Shown: positions 36,747 through 47,260 of the stretch, one piece after another
Numbering within the stretch: the stretch's first letter is position 1
How the letters are laid out: every line of letters begins with the position of its first letter
Assembly (NCBI GenBank): GCA_004352715.1
Contig: SCFE01000032.1
Coordinates: 787,314 to 851,313 of the forward strand
Source: Hofstenia miamia
Taxonomy: Eukaryota; Xenacoelomorpha; Acoela
DNA length: 64,000 bases
Direction: 5' to 3'
Made by a program: the position numbers and the translations under genes
The notes under the pieces: generated by a model
What the model saw: the letters and a program-made list of their open reading frames with translations, nothing else
Told to the model about the DNA's origin: nothing
The model's database searches: none

Positions 36747-38244
36747 TTCCAACAAAGTTGTTCTCTTGCAGAAGCTACATTAAATGTATTTTCAGCTGTC
36801 TCAGCTAATCACATATCAGAATGGCTTCATGGATGCTTTCAAGAGGATTTGGATTCAAATAGGAACCCGAAGAAGTTCAGGAACTCATTAATTACGCCTG
36901 TGACCAAATTCTTCTCATGCTGAAAATACTTGCTGTTTGTGTGTCGATAACGCTCTAGACGAATTTGGACATTATACTACTATATACATATAAGAGAGAT
37001 AATGATGTTATNTATATACGATAGATGTTCGGGTGCTGGTTCAGAAGAAATTCAAATTCTATTCTTAATGTGTTATGTAAAAATTTTCATAAAACTATTT
37101 TGACAGTCCATCAAACTCACTGAATACTATGAAAAATCGCAATCCGTGGGCTCGAGATACAAAGGAAATAACAGTGTAAGCGGAGTTGGAGTTGTCAATA
37201 TCACAAACCAACACATACCACAGTAGAAAAATGATTTCTTTTTCATTCAAGCCATAAAATTGCACCCGTTAGCGAAACGCGTCTCATTAGAGCTTGGATG
37301 ATCAATCTGAAGAAAGAGATAGTAAGGGTTATTTGGCACTCCCATAGGCTTTAAAACTACTGAGTCTCTGAACATTAGATATGGGAAAGATTTGAATTTT
37401 TAACCAAATTTCACTGTTACGTGGAAGCATATTCATCCAGATGTGTCAATATCTTAATATGATTGGAGAAAAGCTTATGAAAATGTGTACTAAGTCAATT
37501 GTACTCTAATGGATAAAATGGACGCTTACTACTACATAATTCATCTAGCAGGCGGTCTTTAGTAAAGCAGCTCTACATTGGCTTCTGCATGTCCATTTGA
37601 CTGCAAGTTTTTCGATAATGACTACCACCTTCTTATTTGAAATGAGGACAATACATTTAATATCTTCAAACTATGTAGGATTAATTACAGTGAACTATAG
37701 TATTAGTTATCCGATGAAAAGGTATCGATAATCGGACTTTTTCTCTGAATATTACCTAGGATTCATTTATTTATATTTCTATGAATGCACACTTTGTATA
37801 GATTCCATTACTTATAAATGTTCATAAAGATTAAACTTGATTCTTTCTCTGAAATAGTACGGTGGAATGATGTAGTACATATTTTTATGAATTCGTGTAG
37901 ATGCAATATCAAATATTTCTTGAGGAAAATGTCATTTAACGTGCTAAAAATAGAATCTTACAATTCATACAGCCTCAGACAATGTACATATTATAAAAAT
38001 TTACATACCCTTCTCCAAAAATTTTCATCAATACCATATCTTGGACAGAATCATTACAATTCTTTTCATAAAAACCAAAAATATAATTAGTATTGCCAGC
38101 AGTGAATTCTTTAATACCGATGCATTCACACGGTGATTTATTTTCCCTAATCCAATGTGGACGAAATTTTGCAACTAAATCGACACCGGCTGAACCAATT
38201 ACATGCCTTTGAATAGTCAAATGACTCAGATTGAGAAAAGACAT
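27652..38244 (-). CDS. ETNK: ethanolamine kinase, five exons
   Basis: Exons 38009-38244, 35891-36074, 30608-30772, 28833-29021 and 27652-27945 join with phases 2, 0, 0, 0 into 355 codons and a TAA. The enzyme phosphorylates ethanolamine with ATP in the cytosol, the first step of the CDP-ethanolamine route to phosphatidylethanolamine. Family marks: VLMKIFGEG plus SEALIDRAAE (nucleotide-binding lobe), LVYEFVNGCTLTEETVRDP, VFCHNDVLMENII (Brenner's HxDxxxxN catalytic loop), KFIDLEYGGFNFSAFDIGNH (the choline/ethanolamine kinase motif) and CAHFFWGVWACQQ near the end. The length is close to short animal ethanolamine kinases. It fits ethanolamine rather than choline kinase by the EFVNGCTLTEETVRDP wording. 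All visible key residues are present, so it is probably active. Confidence 0.93.
27990..28832. other. intron 4 of the ethanolamine kinase gene
   Basis: AT-rich. The start (ATATAGGGTGATTCTAAAT) resembles a DNA-transposon end, but no partner was found. Confidence 0.5.
28833..29021 (-). CDS. ETNK: ethanolamine kinase exon 4 (catalytic loop)
   Basis: Acceptor GCTATTTAG, donor GAG|GTTGCT; 63 codons in phase 0. It carries VFCHNDVLMENIIFN and KFIDLEYGGFNFSAFDIGNH, which hold the catalytic Asp and the metal-binding Asp. Confidence 0.93.
29330..30217 (-). pseudogene. dead mariner transposase in ethanolamine kinase intron 3
   Basis: Read on the minus strand from 30217: an N-terminal DNA-binding block (DDVMSQRFVLEWCRKFKNGR then TQVHDEEGH), the first catalytic region (LSLGTKHGFVCQFGHKEGIA, KKIQTIPLDLKRMAIVF), the second (VVVFLHNNAPSH) and the third (VFDHPLYSPDKSLSDFHLF), then KLIVQYQKCPDLEGD. 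The order covers most of a mariner transposase. In-frame stops and frame changes are present, and the usual Asp in HDNA reads Asn, so it cannot be active. It is a different, older copy than the one at 2-454. It lies in the same orientation as the host gene. Confidence 0.85.
30218..30607. other. intron sequence between the mariner remnant and exon 3
   Basis: Nothing recognised beyond AT-rich intron. Confidence 0.5.
30608..30772 (-). CDS. ETNK: ethanolamine kinase exon 3
   Basis: Acceptor TTTTTAATTTAG, donor AAA|GTACGT; 55 codons in phase 0. It encodes the LAxxH-type segment (MAEWHANIEP) and the variable helical linker (LDTWVELCKRLPE). Its position between VRDP...IAEH and the HND loop matches the family. 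Confidence 0.85.
30773..32462. other. intron 2 of the ethanolamine kinase gene, proximal part
   Basis: AT-rich. A GC-richer island at about 31985-32170 (with CCGGTTCCGGTC and related CCGGTT words) has no coding frame and looks like an inserted repeat; its ends were not defined. Confidence 0.45.
32463..33040. repeat. 262-bp direct duplication around a 52-base insert and two N bases
   Basis: 32463-32724 and 32779-33040 appear identical. Between them are N (32725), 52 bases of unrelated sequence, and N (32778). It has the same structure as at 25818-26516. Probably an assembly artefact. Confidence 0.85.
33041..35890. other. intron 2 of the ethanolamine kinase gene, distal part
   Basis: Long AT-rich intron. 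No gene, RNA or element recognised. Confidence 0.5.
35891..36074 (-). CDS. ETNK: ethanolamine kinase exon 2
   Basis: Acceptor GAGTTTTTAG, donor CAT|GTAAGT. It encodes EALIDRAAEIDSFLRLHA, LYGRFANGLVYEFVNG and LTEETVRDPHISYLIAEH. Phase 2 in, phase 0 out. Confidence 0.92.
36413..36437. repeat. (TA)n microsatellite
   Basis: TA run in ethanolamine kinase intron 1. Confidence 0.85.
36712..36743. repeat. (AT)n microsatellite
   Basis: AT run in ethanolamine kinase intron 1. Confidence 0.9.
36744..38008. other. remainder of ethanolamine kinase intron 1
   Basis: No gene or element recognised. One ambiguous base (N) in a TATNTATATA context near 37012. Confidence 0.5.
38009..38244 (-). CDS. ETNK: ethanolamine kinase exon 1
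   Basis: ATG at 38244, 78 codons plus two bases, donor GG|GTATGT (phase 2). It includes VAKFRPHWIRENKSPCECIG and the start of the ATP-binding lobe (FTAGNTNYIFGFYEK, VLMKIFGEG). A TTTAG lies just before the ATG, so an intron in the 5' untranslated region is possible. Confidence 0.85.
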
Positions 38245-38634
38245 TACTAAATATGATAAAATGTTTTCGGTAACAGTTATTGATGTTGCAATGAATACTA
38301 GTGAAGATGCATAGCAGACTGTATAGTAAATAATAGGGAAACAAATTTGTGAAAGTCTTATAAGAGCGGTACATTACTGCAAACCAAATTTACAGTTGAA
38401 ATAGATGCACTAGAAAAATTCCAATGTAGAAATTAATCAATTAATTTTGATATCATTATCAAATTTCTTGCAAAAAGCATGACTTATATAAGATAACTAT
38501 AGTAGTTGTAAGAATGTGGGATCTATATTTGCAGCCATCTTACATTTTTTTTCATTTAATTTTTACAACTTTCTTATTGACTATAATATACAAGAAGTGC
38601 TTTAGTACACATACTCTTTGATTCTACACACATT

Positions 38635-38674
<40 letters not shown>

Positions 38675-39189
38675 GCTACTCTATTTATTAGAATTTTACC
38701 TGTAGTTTAATTTAGTATCAGTTTATTTTATGGAAGTCTATAATTAAAAGGTTATTTAATATTTCATACAAAACAAATATAATATACATTCTTCATCAAG
38801 ACTGTATTATCGTTTTTTTGTCTAAATAGATTATAAATAATTAAAAAATCTAAAATATGTTTACTAGAATGTGATAAGTAAATAGAAACAGTGTTGAAAT
38901 CCACATATAATATTATTGAAACATTGAAACACATATACACAAAAGTTAGAACACATTGCAAATTTGAGAATAAGCTTAATATGTAGGGAATTATAATGTA
39001 AAATAAATTGTCATAGTAGCTTAAAATCGTCATGTTGTGTATTGTAAGTCTAGAATTCAAAATTCTTATATATCTGGGTGGAATATAGATTTATTGCTCT
39101 CAGGCGTAAAATGCATTGTGGGATATCCAGAAGAACTTCAGCAAATTTCTAAAGCTTGATGAGAAAGGCAATCTATAAATCGGCGTTAT
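38245..39189. other. upstream region of the ethanolamine kinase gene
   Basis: AT-rich, containing the presumed promoter. A (TA)n run lies at about 38640-38668. No promoter element was recognised with confidence. Confidence 0.45.
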
Positions 39190-39481
39190 TGCAGATAAAC
39201 GGACTCTGATTTCTAAAAGCCCAAATGACGTCAAATAACATGCTAAGGATTTACGTCATCAAAATTCATTGTTTAGGGTTTAGGTCTATAAAATATTGAA
39301 AAATTTAGGTTGTACGTTTAGGTTATAGGGTTTAGGTTTAAGAAACGTCAAGTTGTGACTTTGGTTAGGGTTTAGGTTTATAAAATATAAAATTTAGAGT
39401 TTAAGTTTACGTTCTAGATGACGTAATATACAGTGTTGTGTAGAAACAATATGTTTATACATCAGAGTCCACTGATCTGCA
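39190..39481. mobile_element. small inverted-repeat element with telomere-like interior
   Basis: The left end TGCAGATAAACGGACTCTGA and the reverse complement of the right end (TGCAGATCAGTGGACTCTGA) match over about 20 bases. The interior, about 39275-39410, holds repeated TTTAGGGTTTAGG, GGTTATAGGGTTTAGGTTT and GGTTAGGGTTTAGG words, and a TGACGT/ACGTCA pair lies inside each end. No coding frame, no clear target duplication. Confidence 0.6.
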
Positions 39482-39870
39482 AAAAGTAATAATCTGATAT
39501 CGAATTACATTTGATGTAAACCTTCACTTAGAATGAATAATTAATGCAATACGGCATTACTTTATTACTGGTCTAAGATCTCATTACAGAAGAAATTTGG
39601 ATCAAAAATAAAGTTTGCCTAGTCGTCTGCTCTCCAGCAGTTTCATTGAATGCTGACATTAAACAAACGTCAGGGCTAAATTGAATCGATAGGAAAGCCA
39701 AGCGAATAGAAAGGAAAACCCCACAAATACGTTTACGCTTACCAGTTGTCACTGTTGATTAACGCTAGGTGCTTAATAATTACTCAATTGTATTCATCAA
39801 GTAACAATGCAAAAAAGTTCAATATTTAACTTAAAATATTCCATGGCTATTTGACAAGTAGCAATTCAAT
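39482..39870. other. non-coding sequence
   Basis: Nothing recognised. Confidence 0.5.
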
Positions 39871-40919
39871 GGGGGATTTAGACGGCATAGAATAAGTCCT
39901 ACAGGAATAAGTCCTACACGATTAAGTCCTACATTATTAATTTCTTCATTAATAAGCACAAAATTTAAGTAAATTGACAGCAAAATGTCATACGAAATTA
40001 TTGATGGTCACAGATTGGAATCGAAATTATAGATATGTGAGAATTTTTCATAAATAAATATAATGAGATTTATTTAAGGCATGACCAATATAGGGTCGAG
40101 CTCTAATCTGTGCAGATCAATTTTCAGTAAATTTTAATACATGTATAAATAATTAAGTTTTCCAGACAGACTTGAATTGTTGAATATTTTTGTTCATTTG
40201 CTTTTTGTCATTGCTTAAACAAATATTAATTATTAAATGTTTTTGTAGCAGAAATGTTCCCTTAAATATATGATTTGTCTTGTATATTGGTAAGCACAGC
40301 TGTGCATTATGTTTGGACAATTGTAAGTTTATAGTGAATCATGAATTTTTCCTTGCAACTGCTTTATTTAATATTTATACATAGTTTATTCCTTCCTGAT
40401 TGTGTAATTAAGTAGAATTTAGCTATTCAAATGATATCTAAATCAATGTTAATTAATATATTTGCGGATTCCTGTTGTGTTGAACACTACCATCTCCTAT
40501 GGTAATATGCAGGATAAAATCCTGTTGAGTCCTTATTTGCCTAAATAAATTGAACAGGTTTTTGAACACATTTGAATTGCACCTATGAACTGTTATAGGT
40601 GTGACACTACTACATTCTTCATATATTATTTCACCTTGAATGTGCATTACATTAATATATAATTGAAAAATTTAGTGTAATTACCAAACACCAAACTAAA
40701 ACTCTCTTTTGAATTTTAGAAATTTAGCAAAACACAAAAGAAACTTAGAATGGCAATGGAAAAATTGATTTGATATCCAAAAGAGAAAACAATAAATTAT
40801 TACAAAAGATCTAAAAAAATAGAAAATGAATAAATTTCAGAGAATTAAAATGATTAATAGTAATAGTGTATGACATATTCCTGTATGATTTATTCCTGTA
40901 TGACTTATTCATGTTCCCC
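39871..40919. mobile_element. ~1.05-kb non-autonomous DNA transposon with subterminal 15-bp repeats
   Basis: Both ends carry inverted arrays. The left has GAATAAGTCCTACAG, GAATAAGTCCTACAC and a third partial unit. The right, read in reverse, has GAATAAGTCATACAG, GAATAAATCATACAG and GAATATGTCATACAC. The outermost bases are G-rich on the left (GGGGGATTT) and C-rich on the right (GTTCCCC). No transposase frame lies inside. Superfamily not determined. Confidence 0.65.
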
Positions 40920-41593
40920 AGGATTTAGGGCATCCTATAATCTTTCAGGTTGGTACTTTTTATCAACATATGAAATCTTGAAACCAACATAGGGAACCTT
41001 GAGATCAACATAGCAAATCATTATGACAATATGAACAAAAAATTTCCAGATTCCTGGTCTCCCTCAAGTAATATACTCAAGTATTAACTGCTTTTAATGC
41101 AGGGGTGTCATGAGAGAGCTGACTCCCACTCATTGTTGCCAGGCTAATTCTACATTCTAGTAAAATACATGTAAAAAATTACATTCAACATTTTCAAAGT
41201 TAAAACAACTCTCAATTACTGCTAAAAGGAATAGAATAGTCTGCCAGCACAAACAATGAATACTAGCTGATCAAGAAATGTATCAGATATATAATAAAAA
41301 ATTAGCAAACAAATAACAAATGAATGCAAAAAAATTATTACCTATTACAATAAAGTACAAACTACAAAAATAATGAACATAATTCAATTTCTATTTTAAA
41401 TCTAAATAGATTTTCAAAGGACTGCTAAATGTTTACTAAATTCAAACAGCAAACTTCAACATTTATACATATAATTATAGAACATATTTACATATATTTA
41501 CTTGTAATTTGGTATTTGCAGCAATCTTAACTACATAGAAAACTAATCAACATAAAGTTTAAAGAAATATATATATTTATTCAAATATATAAT
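40920..41593. other. non-coding AT-rich sequence
   Basis: Nothing recognised. Confidence 0.5.
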
Positions 41594-43467
41594 GGGGGAG
41601 TTTCACGAAATTTAGATTTTTTTAAAAAACACTTATTTTATATATTTTGGCCTGAAAATCACGAAAAAAGGGGTGCCATGCATCAATTTTTGATATATTT
41701 AGAGAAAATTAAGGTTTTGTTGGCTAATACCATTACTTATTTGCTATTGGTTTGACGTCATTCCTGCTGTTCACAGGTTCATAGTCTATGTTCAAATACA
41801 GCGATGATCTATTTACTACTATTGCGATATAATAAAATAGTTTATATCTATTGCCAATGACTGCTATATCAATATTTACCATTTGTAATATAGTAGTTAA
41901 TTCTCAAATATATTTTTTAACATGAAAATAATTCCATTGTACTGTAAGTTAAATTAACTGTTTGAAATATATAGTTCATTCATCGAACAATTTTATAAGC
42001 AAATTTACACTATTCCGATATATCGCCCACTTTATAATCCAAAGTTTGTTTTAGTTTACATGGAGAAAGCAAATTCATTGAACTTACCATATATATCGAA
42101 TTTTAATCTTGCTGAATTTCTTTCAAAAGCACCAGTTTTTTATTTGCAAAGCAATATGGTGACCATGCAGCTGAGCATGTGGAGTTACAGCAAGCAGGCG
42201 GTTGCAAACACATTGTTTGCTTTGTGACATAGCTTCACCAGCNNNNNNNNNNNNNNNNNNNNNNNNNNNNNNNNNNNNNNNNNNNNNNNNNNNNNNNNNN
42301 NNNNNNNNNNNNNNNNNNNNNNNNNNNNNNNNNNNNNNNNNNNNNNNNNNNNNNNNNNNNNNNNNNNNNNNNNNNNNNNNNNNNNNNNNNNNNNNNNNNN
42401 NNNNNNNNNNNNNNNNNNNNNNNNNNNNNNNNNNNNNNNNNNNNNNNNNNNNNNNNNNNNNNNNNNNNNNNNNNNNNNNNNNNNNNNNNNNNNNNNNNNN
42501 NNNNNNNNNNNNNNNNNNNNNNNNNNNNNNNNNNNNNNNNNNNNNNNNNNNNNNNNNNNNNNNNNNNNNNNNNNNNNNNNNNNNNNNNNNNNNNNNNNNN
42601 NNNNNNNNNNNNNNNNNNNNNNNNNNNNNNNNNNNNNNNNNNNNNNNNNNNNNNNNNNNNNNNNNNNNNNNNNNNNNNNNNNNNNNNNNNNNNNNNNNNN
42701 NNNNNNNNNNNNNNNNNNNNNNNNNNNNNNNNNNNNNNNNNNNNNNNNNNNNNNNNNNNNNNNNNNNNNNNNNNNNNNNNNNNNNNNNNNNNNNNNNNNN
42801 NNNNNNNNNNNNNNNNNNNNNNNNNNNNNNNNNNNNNNNNNNNNNNNNNNNNNNNNNNNNNNNNNNNNNNNNNNNNNNNNNNNNNNNNNNNNNNNNNNNN
42901 NNNNNNNNNNNNNNNNNNNNNNNNNNNNNNNNNNNNNNNNNNNNNNNNNNTGAAGCAAATGACATATTGCATGTCTGAGACTGGAAATGAAATAAGTAAA
43001 CTACTTGTTTATGCAATTAAATTTAAGCAAATACTTTAACTACAATAGTAAATGAAAAACAATTTGTGAAATACTACTATTGCTTTTAATAATACTATAA
43101 TGCAAAACATTAATTTCTTGATTTACAAAAACGAAAAGCAATGTAAAACTGTTTGCAAAAATCAAATTGTTTTAATAAAAAGGTACAATAAACATATTAC
43201 GCGTAAATTATAGTTTTTATATCGCAGGTATTAGCAACGGTATGTATATACATTATTGCTGTATTCAAACATATACTATGAACCTGTGAACAGCAGGAAT
43301 GACGTCAAACCAATAGCAAATAAGTAATGGGATTAGCCAACAAAACATAAATTTTCTCTAAATATATAAAAAATTGATGCCGGGCACCCCTTTTTTCGTG
43401 ATTTTCAGCCCAAAATATATAAAATAAGTGTCTTTAAAAAAAAATCTAAATTTCGTGAAACTCCCTC
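41594..43467. mobile_element. DNA transposon with ~200-bp terminal inverted repeats (interior mostly gap)
   Basis: The left end (from GGGGGAGTTTCACGAAATTT, 41594 to about 41800) is mirrored by the right end (about 43260-43467, ending CGTGAAACTCCCTC). The repeats share long blocks, including TTGGTTTGACGTCATTCCTG on the inverted strand. The interior includes a 708-base N gap, so coding content is unknown. Sequence beside the gap (minus strand) has a cysteine-containing reading (SKQCVCNRLLAV) that I could not place. A partial second copy lies at 52505-52975. Confidence 0.75.
42243..42950. other. assembly gap (708 N)
   Basis: Run of N inside the inverted-repeat transposon. Confidence 0.98.
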
Positions 43468-43754
43468 ATTACAATTTCATTGAAATTGTGTCTCTAATGG
43501 TATTTAATATTTTGTGACATCATACTTGGGGGAAGTGAGTTTGGGGGAAGTGAGACAGACCTGTAGAGCAAACTCTTGTGGATTTGAAATGATTCTCACC
43601 TCATATAAATGTAAGAGGCCAATGGATGGTATGCTTACAAGGGAAGTTCTTATTAAATAACTTACAAGAGCTCTAGATAAGATTGCAAATCATTAAAATT
43701 CTGCATCATTAAAGCTAAAGGAAGTATAACTAGTAGATGCCCTCACAAAAATAA
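43468..43754. other. spacer between the DNA transposon and the inverted LTR
   Basis: The first ~60 bases (to CATACTT) match, in reverse, sequence next to the other transposon copy at 52490-52560. The rest, with GGGGGAAGTGAG twice, is not shared. Confidence 0.5.
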
Positions 43755-44096
43755 TGTAGAATCATGGGCTGGTAGGGTAACTTAACTAGAAACTTAATTG
43801 ACTCTGCAGAAGGTTTGAATAGCATTTACAGTACAGCCATGATTCTGAAAAATAGAATAACATAGAACTTATAACTTATAGATGTAACATTGGTAATTCA
43901 TCCAAGTAACAGACTACTTTAGGTAAAATCCAAGATGACCAATTTGTATGGCTTCCAGCTGAAGTGAAGTCTCCAGAAGTAAAGTGCTTAACCTATTGAC
44001 TGGTGCTACCCTATTTGTCTCACTTTTTAATTTCTATCTCACATCAAAAAATACAGGATCTCATTTTCATTGTTATCTCTCAGCTCACTATTAAAT
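43755..44096 (-). repeat. partial Gypsy LTR in inverted orientation, running into a gap
   Basis: Starts TGTAGAATCATGGGCTGG and is the reverse complement of the last ~340 bases of the LTR at 51348-52276 with few differences. It is cut off by the N gap. It belongs to a third element copy or a solo LTR. Confidence 0.85.
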
Positions 44097-45096
44097 NNNN
44101 NNNNNNNNNNNNNNNNNNNNNNNNNNNNNNNNNNNNNNNNNNNNNNNNNNNNNNNNNNNNNNNNNNNNNNNNNNNNNNNNNNNNNNNNNNNNNNNNNNNN
44201 NNNNNNNNNNNNNNNNNNNNNNNNNNNNNNNNNNNNNNNNNNNNNNNNNNNNNNNNNNNNNNNNNNNNNNNNNNNNNNNNNNNNNNNNNNNNNNNNNNNN
44301 NNNNNNNNNNNNNNNNNNNNNNNNNNNNNNNNNNNNNNNNNNNNNNNNNNNNNNNNNNNNNNNNNNNNNNNNNNNNNNNNNNNNNNNNNNNNNNNNNNNN
44401 NNNNNNNNNNNNNNNNNNNNNNNNNNNNNNNNNNNNNNNNNNNNNNNNNNNNNNNNNNNNNNNNNNNNNNNNNNNNNNNNNNNNNNNNNNNNNNNNNNNN
44501 NNNNNNNNNNNNNNNNNNNNNNNNNNNNNNNNNNNNNNNNNNNNNNNNNNNNNNNNNNNNNNNNNNNNNNNNNNNNNNNNNNNNNNNNNNNNNNNNNNNN
44601 NNNNNNNNNNNNNNNNNNNNNNNNNNNNNNNNNNNNNNNNNNNNNNNNNNNNNNNNNNNNNNNNNNNNNNNNNNNNNNNNNNNNNNNNNNNNNNNNNNNN
44701 NNNNNNNNNNNNNNNNNNNNNNNNNNNNNNNNNNNNNNNNNNNNNNNNNNNNNNNNNNNNNNNNNNNNNNNNNNNNNNNNNNNNNNNNNNNNNNNNNNNN
44801 NNNNNNNNNNNNNNNNNNNNNNNNNNNNNNNNNNNNNNNNNNNNNNNNNNNNNNNNNNNNNNNNNNNNNNNNNNNNNNNNNNNNNNNNNNNNNNNNNNNN
44901 NNNNNNNNNNNNNNNNNNNNNNNNNNNNNNNNNNNNNNNNNNNNNNNNNNNNNNNNNNNNNNNNNNNNNNNNNNNNNNNNNNNNNNNNNNNNNNNNNNNN
45001 NNNNNNNNNNNNNNNNNNNNNNNNNNNNNNNNNNNNNNNNNNNNNNNNNNNNNNNNNNNNNNNNNNNNNNNNNNNNNNNNNNNNNNNNNNNNNNNN
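44097..45096. other. assembly gap (1000 N)
   Basis: Exactly 1000 N, probably a gap of unknown size. It would hide the 5' LTR, primer site and gag start of element A. Confidence 0.98.
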
Positions 45097-46352
45097 GTAT
45101 ACCAGAGGATGGAATGGCAGATGCTGGAGTCGACCATTGCCTTAGAATTACAAATTCATGAATTGAAGAGTGCTGTTAATAATTCGCATTGCCAAGAGGA
45201 GGTGCAGTTGCAGAGAAATGATGAGTATGTAACTCATGCCGCACTCAATGAAGCCTTGGACGAGTTAGCCAAGTGGATAATTGGTTGAGTGGTCCAGTCA
45301 GTTGGCGTGAGCCACCCCCTCCTCTGTTCAGAAGCTCCCAGGAGATCCTTAACTCTGTTCCGCTTTGCACCAACTCTTCTAGCAGTCAACCTATGTTTGC
45401 ACAGTCTGCTATCACTCAAGTATCTACTCTGACTACAGGAGCCACCCCTCAAACTGGGTATGTTCAATCATTGCCTGATCCAGTGAGCACCATGGTAGTG
45501 CCCACGTTCAAAGAACATATAAGTGATACCAGCCAACTTCCGGGAAAATCATGTGTGAAAGATCAGCTGAGGTATCAGAACTCTATTCTCCCTCTCGAGT
45601 CTAATGGACAAATGCAAGAGTTTAGCAAACATTCTGTTCTCCCCAAATTTACTGGACAAATTGATGCCATGTCACAATTGTTTAATGAGTGGTTCTTCCT
45701 GTTTGAGCTAACAATGAAACAACAAAAGAATTCACAGGAGTCAGCAGTTTCACAGTTTCCCCTGTATCTCAGCAGATTGGTGTATAACCAATATATGATG
45801 CTTGATTGTAACATTAAAACTGACTATCAGCTGCTAATTGGGTTTTTTGAAGATAATTATTGGGCACTACACATTAAACATCAATATAAAACTTTGCTGT
45901 GCGACATGTCATTCAAATTTGGTGATGATATAAGAAATTGCATAACTCAGGTCAAGCGATTGTTTTGATTTAGTAGCCTATCCAAAGAGTACTTGCAACA
46001 CAATTTGTTTTCTTATATTTGCCAAGGTTTTCCTCCATCTATCAGGAACAGGTTGGAGGTTCGATGCGACCCTGAAGATAGCCTACATGAAATCATCAGA
46101 AAAGCCATCAGTGTAGTTTATATGCTGCAGAATTCCCAGAGAATTAACAACGACATCACTAATCTATTGGGTATGTCTGGTAGGAAAAATTTTGAAACAA
46201 GAAAGCCTGCAATTGCCAAAAAAGGATTTGATTTGTCTTCTGTAAGATGTTTTACATGTGGAGAAAAAGGGCATCTTAAGGCTTCGTCATCTAGGAGCCC
46301 AATGAGTCTCTTTGCATTGATAACCTCATTGATTTGTAACCCGACAACCTGA
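45097..46352 (+). pseudogene. Gypsy A gag
   Basis: Capsid-type reading with PLFRSSQEILNSV, LPKFTGQIDAM, FNEWFFLFELTMKQQKN, YNQYMMLDCNIKTDYQLLI and FGDDIRNCITQVKRLF, then after a TGA at 45966-45968 and a small frame change SLSKEYLQHNLFSYICQGFP. It ends at a CCHC-type knuckle, RCFTCGEKGHLKASS, where the final cysteine is replaced by serine. The upstream part (45097-45280) reads as a coiled coil in another frame. Gag would form the particle that packages element RNA in the cytoplasm. Confidence 0.8.
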
Positions 46353-46459
46353 CTACGTCTCAGGATTTAAATTAACTGGAGCACCAACAACCTTACTACA
46401 TTGCAGGATTTAAATTAACTGGAGCGCCGCCTCCCTTCAAATGCGCACAGAAGATCTTA

Positions 46460-46702
46460 GTGATTACCCAGCTGATAAGGAAAAACTTGATACCAGTCAA
46501 AATGAATGGAAACATATTTAATGCCACTATTGATACTGGAGCTGCTGCTTCCATAATCAGCAATGAGTGCTGTCAAGAGCTGTGTTTGAATAGAGAATCC
46601 TTATATCCATCTAGTGCAAAACTCATCAACGCTTCAGGAAATCCTCTTGATGATTGTGGGACAATGAGGCAAGTATGTACACAGAGCCTCTTTCTCACCT
46701 GA
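46460..46702 (+). pseudogene. Gypsy A aspartic protease fragment
   Basis: Contains NATIDTGAAASIIS with the DTGA catalytic motif intact. Relative to copy B, about 0.3 kb after SSAKLINASGNPL is missing and replaced by a short unrelated stretch, so the second half of the protease is lost. Confidence 0.8.
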
Positions 46703-46852
46703 CTTGTGCAAGGTGACAAATGGGAGAATGCATGTCACTGTTCTGAACAGAGCTAATTTCCCTGTTAAGATTGGGGCTTCTCAGTTATAGCTTGTAGGGG
46801 TGCCAGTAAAGGTTGAGAGCATCCCCATCACCTGCCTGCCAATATGCACTGC

Positions 46853-47260
46853 NNNNNNNNNNNNNNNNNNNNNNNNNNNNNNNNNNNNNNNNNNNNNNNN
46901 NNNNNNNNNNNNNNNNNNNNNNNNNNNNNNNNNNNNNNNNNNNNNNNNNNNNNNNNNNNNNNNNNNNNNNNNNNNNNNNNNNNNNNNNNNNNNNNNNNNN
47001 NNNNNNNNNNNNNNNNNNNNNNNNNNNNNNNNNNNNNNNNNNNNNNNNNNNNNNNNNNNNNNNNNNNNNNNNNNNNNNNNNNNNNNNNNNNNNNNNNNNN
47101 NNNNNNNNNNNNNNNNNNNNNNNNNNNNNNNNNNNNNNNNNNNNNNNNNNNNNNNNNNNNNNNNNNNNNNNNNNNNNNNNNNNNNNNNNNNNNNNNNNNN
47201 NNNNNNNNNNNNNNNNNNNNNNNNNNNNNNNNNNNNNNNNNNNNNNNNNNNNNNNNNNNN
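46853..47260. other. assembly gap (408 N)
   Basis: Covers the spacer and first part of the RT domain of copy A. Confidence 0.98.

Noticed and set aside
39880-40910. CRISPR-like array from the repeated GAATAAGTCCTACA units
   Set aside because: Units are directly adjacent with no spacers, occur inverted at both ends of one element, and the genome is eukaryotic.
42123-43016. Long open frames running through the 42.2-43.0 kb gap
   Set aside because: They are open only because N bases translate to unknown residues; the real ends are short and match no family.
44003-45161. Open frames of more than 340 codons across the 1000-N gap
   Set aside because: Almost entirely N. The flanks are an inverted LTR on the left and Gypsy gag on the right, so no single gene spans it.
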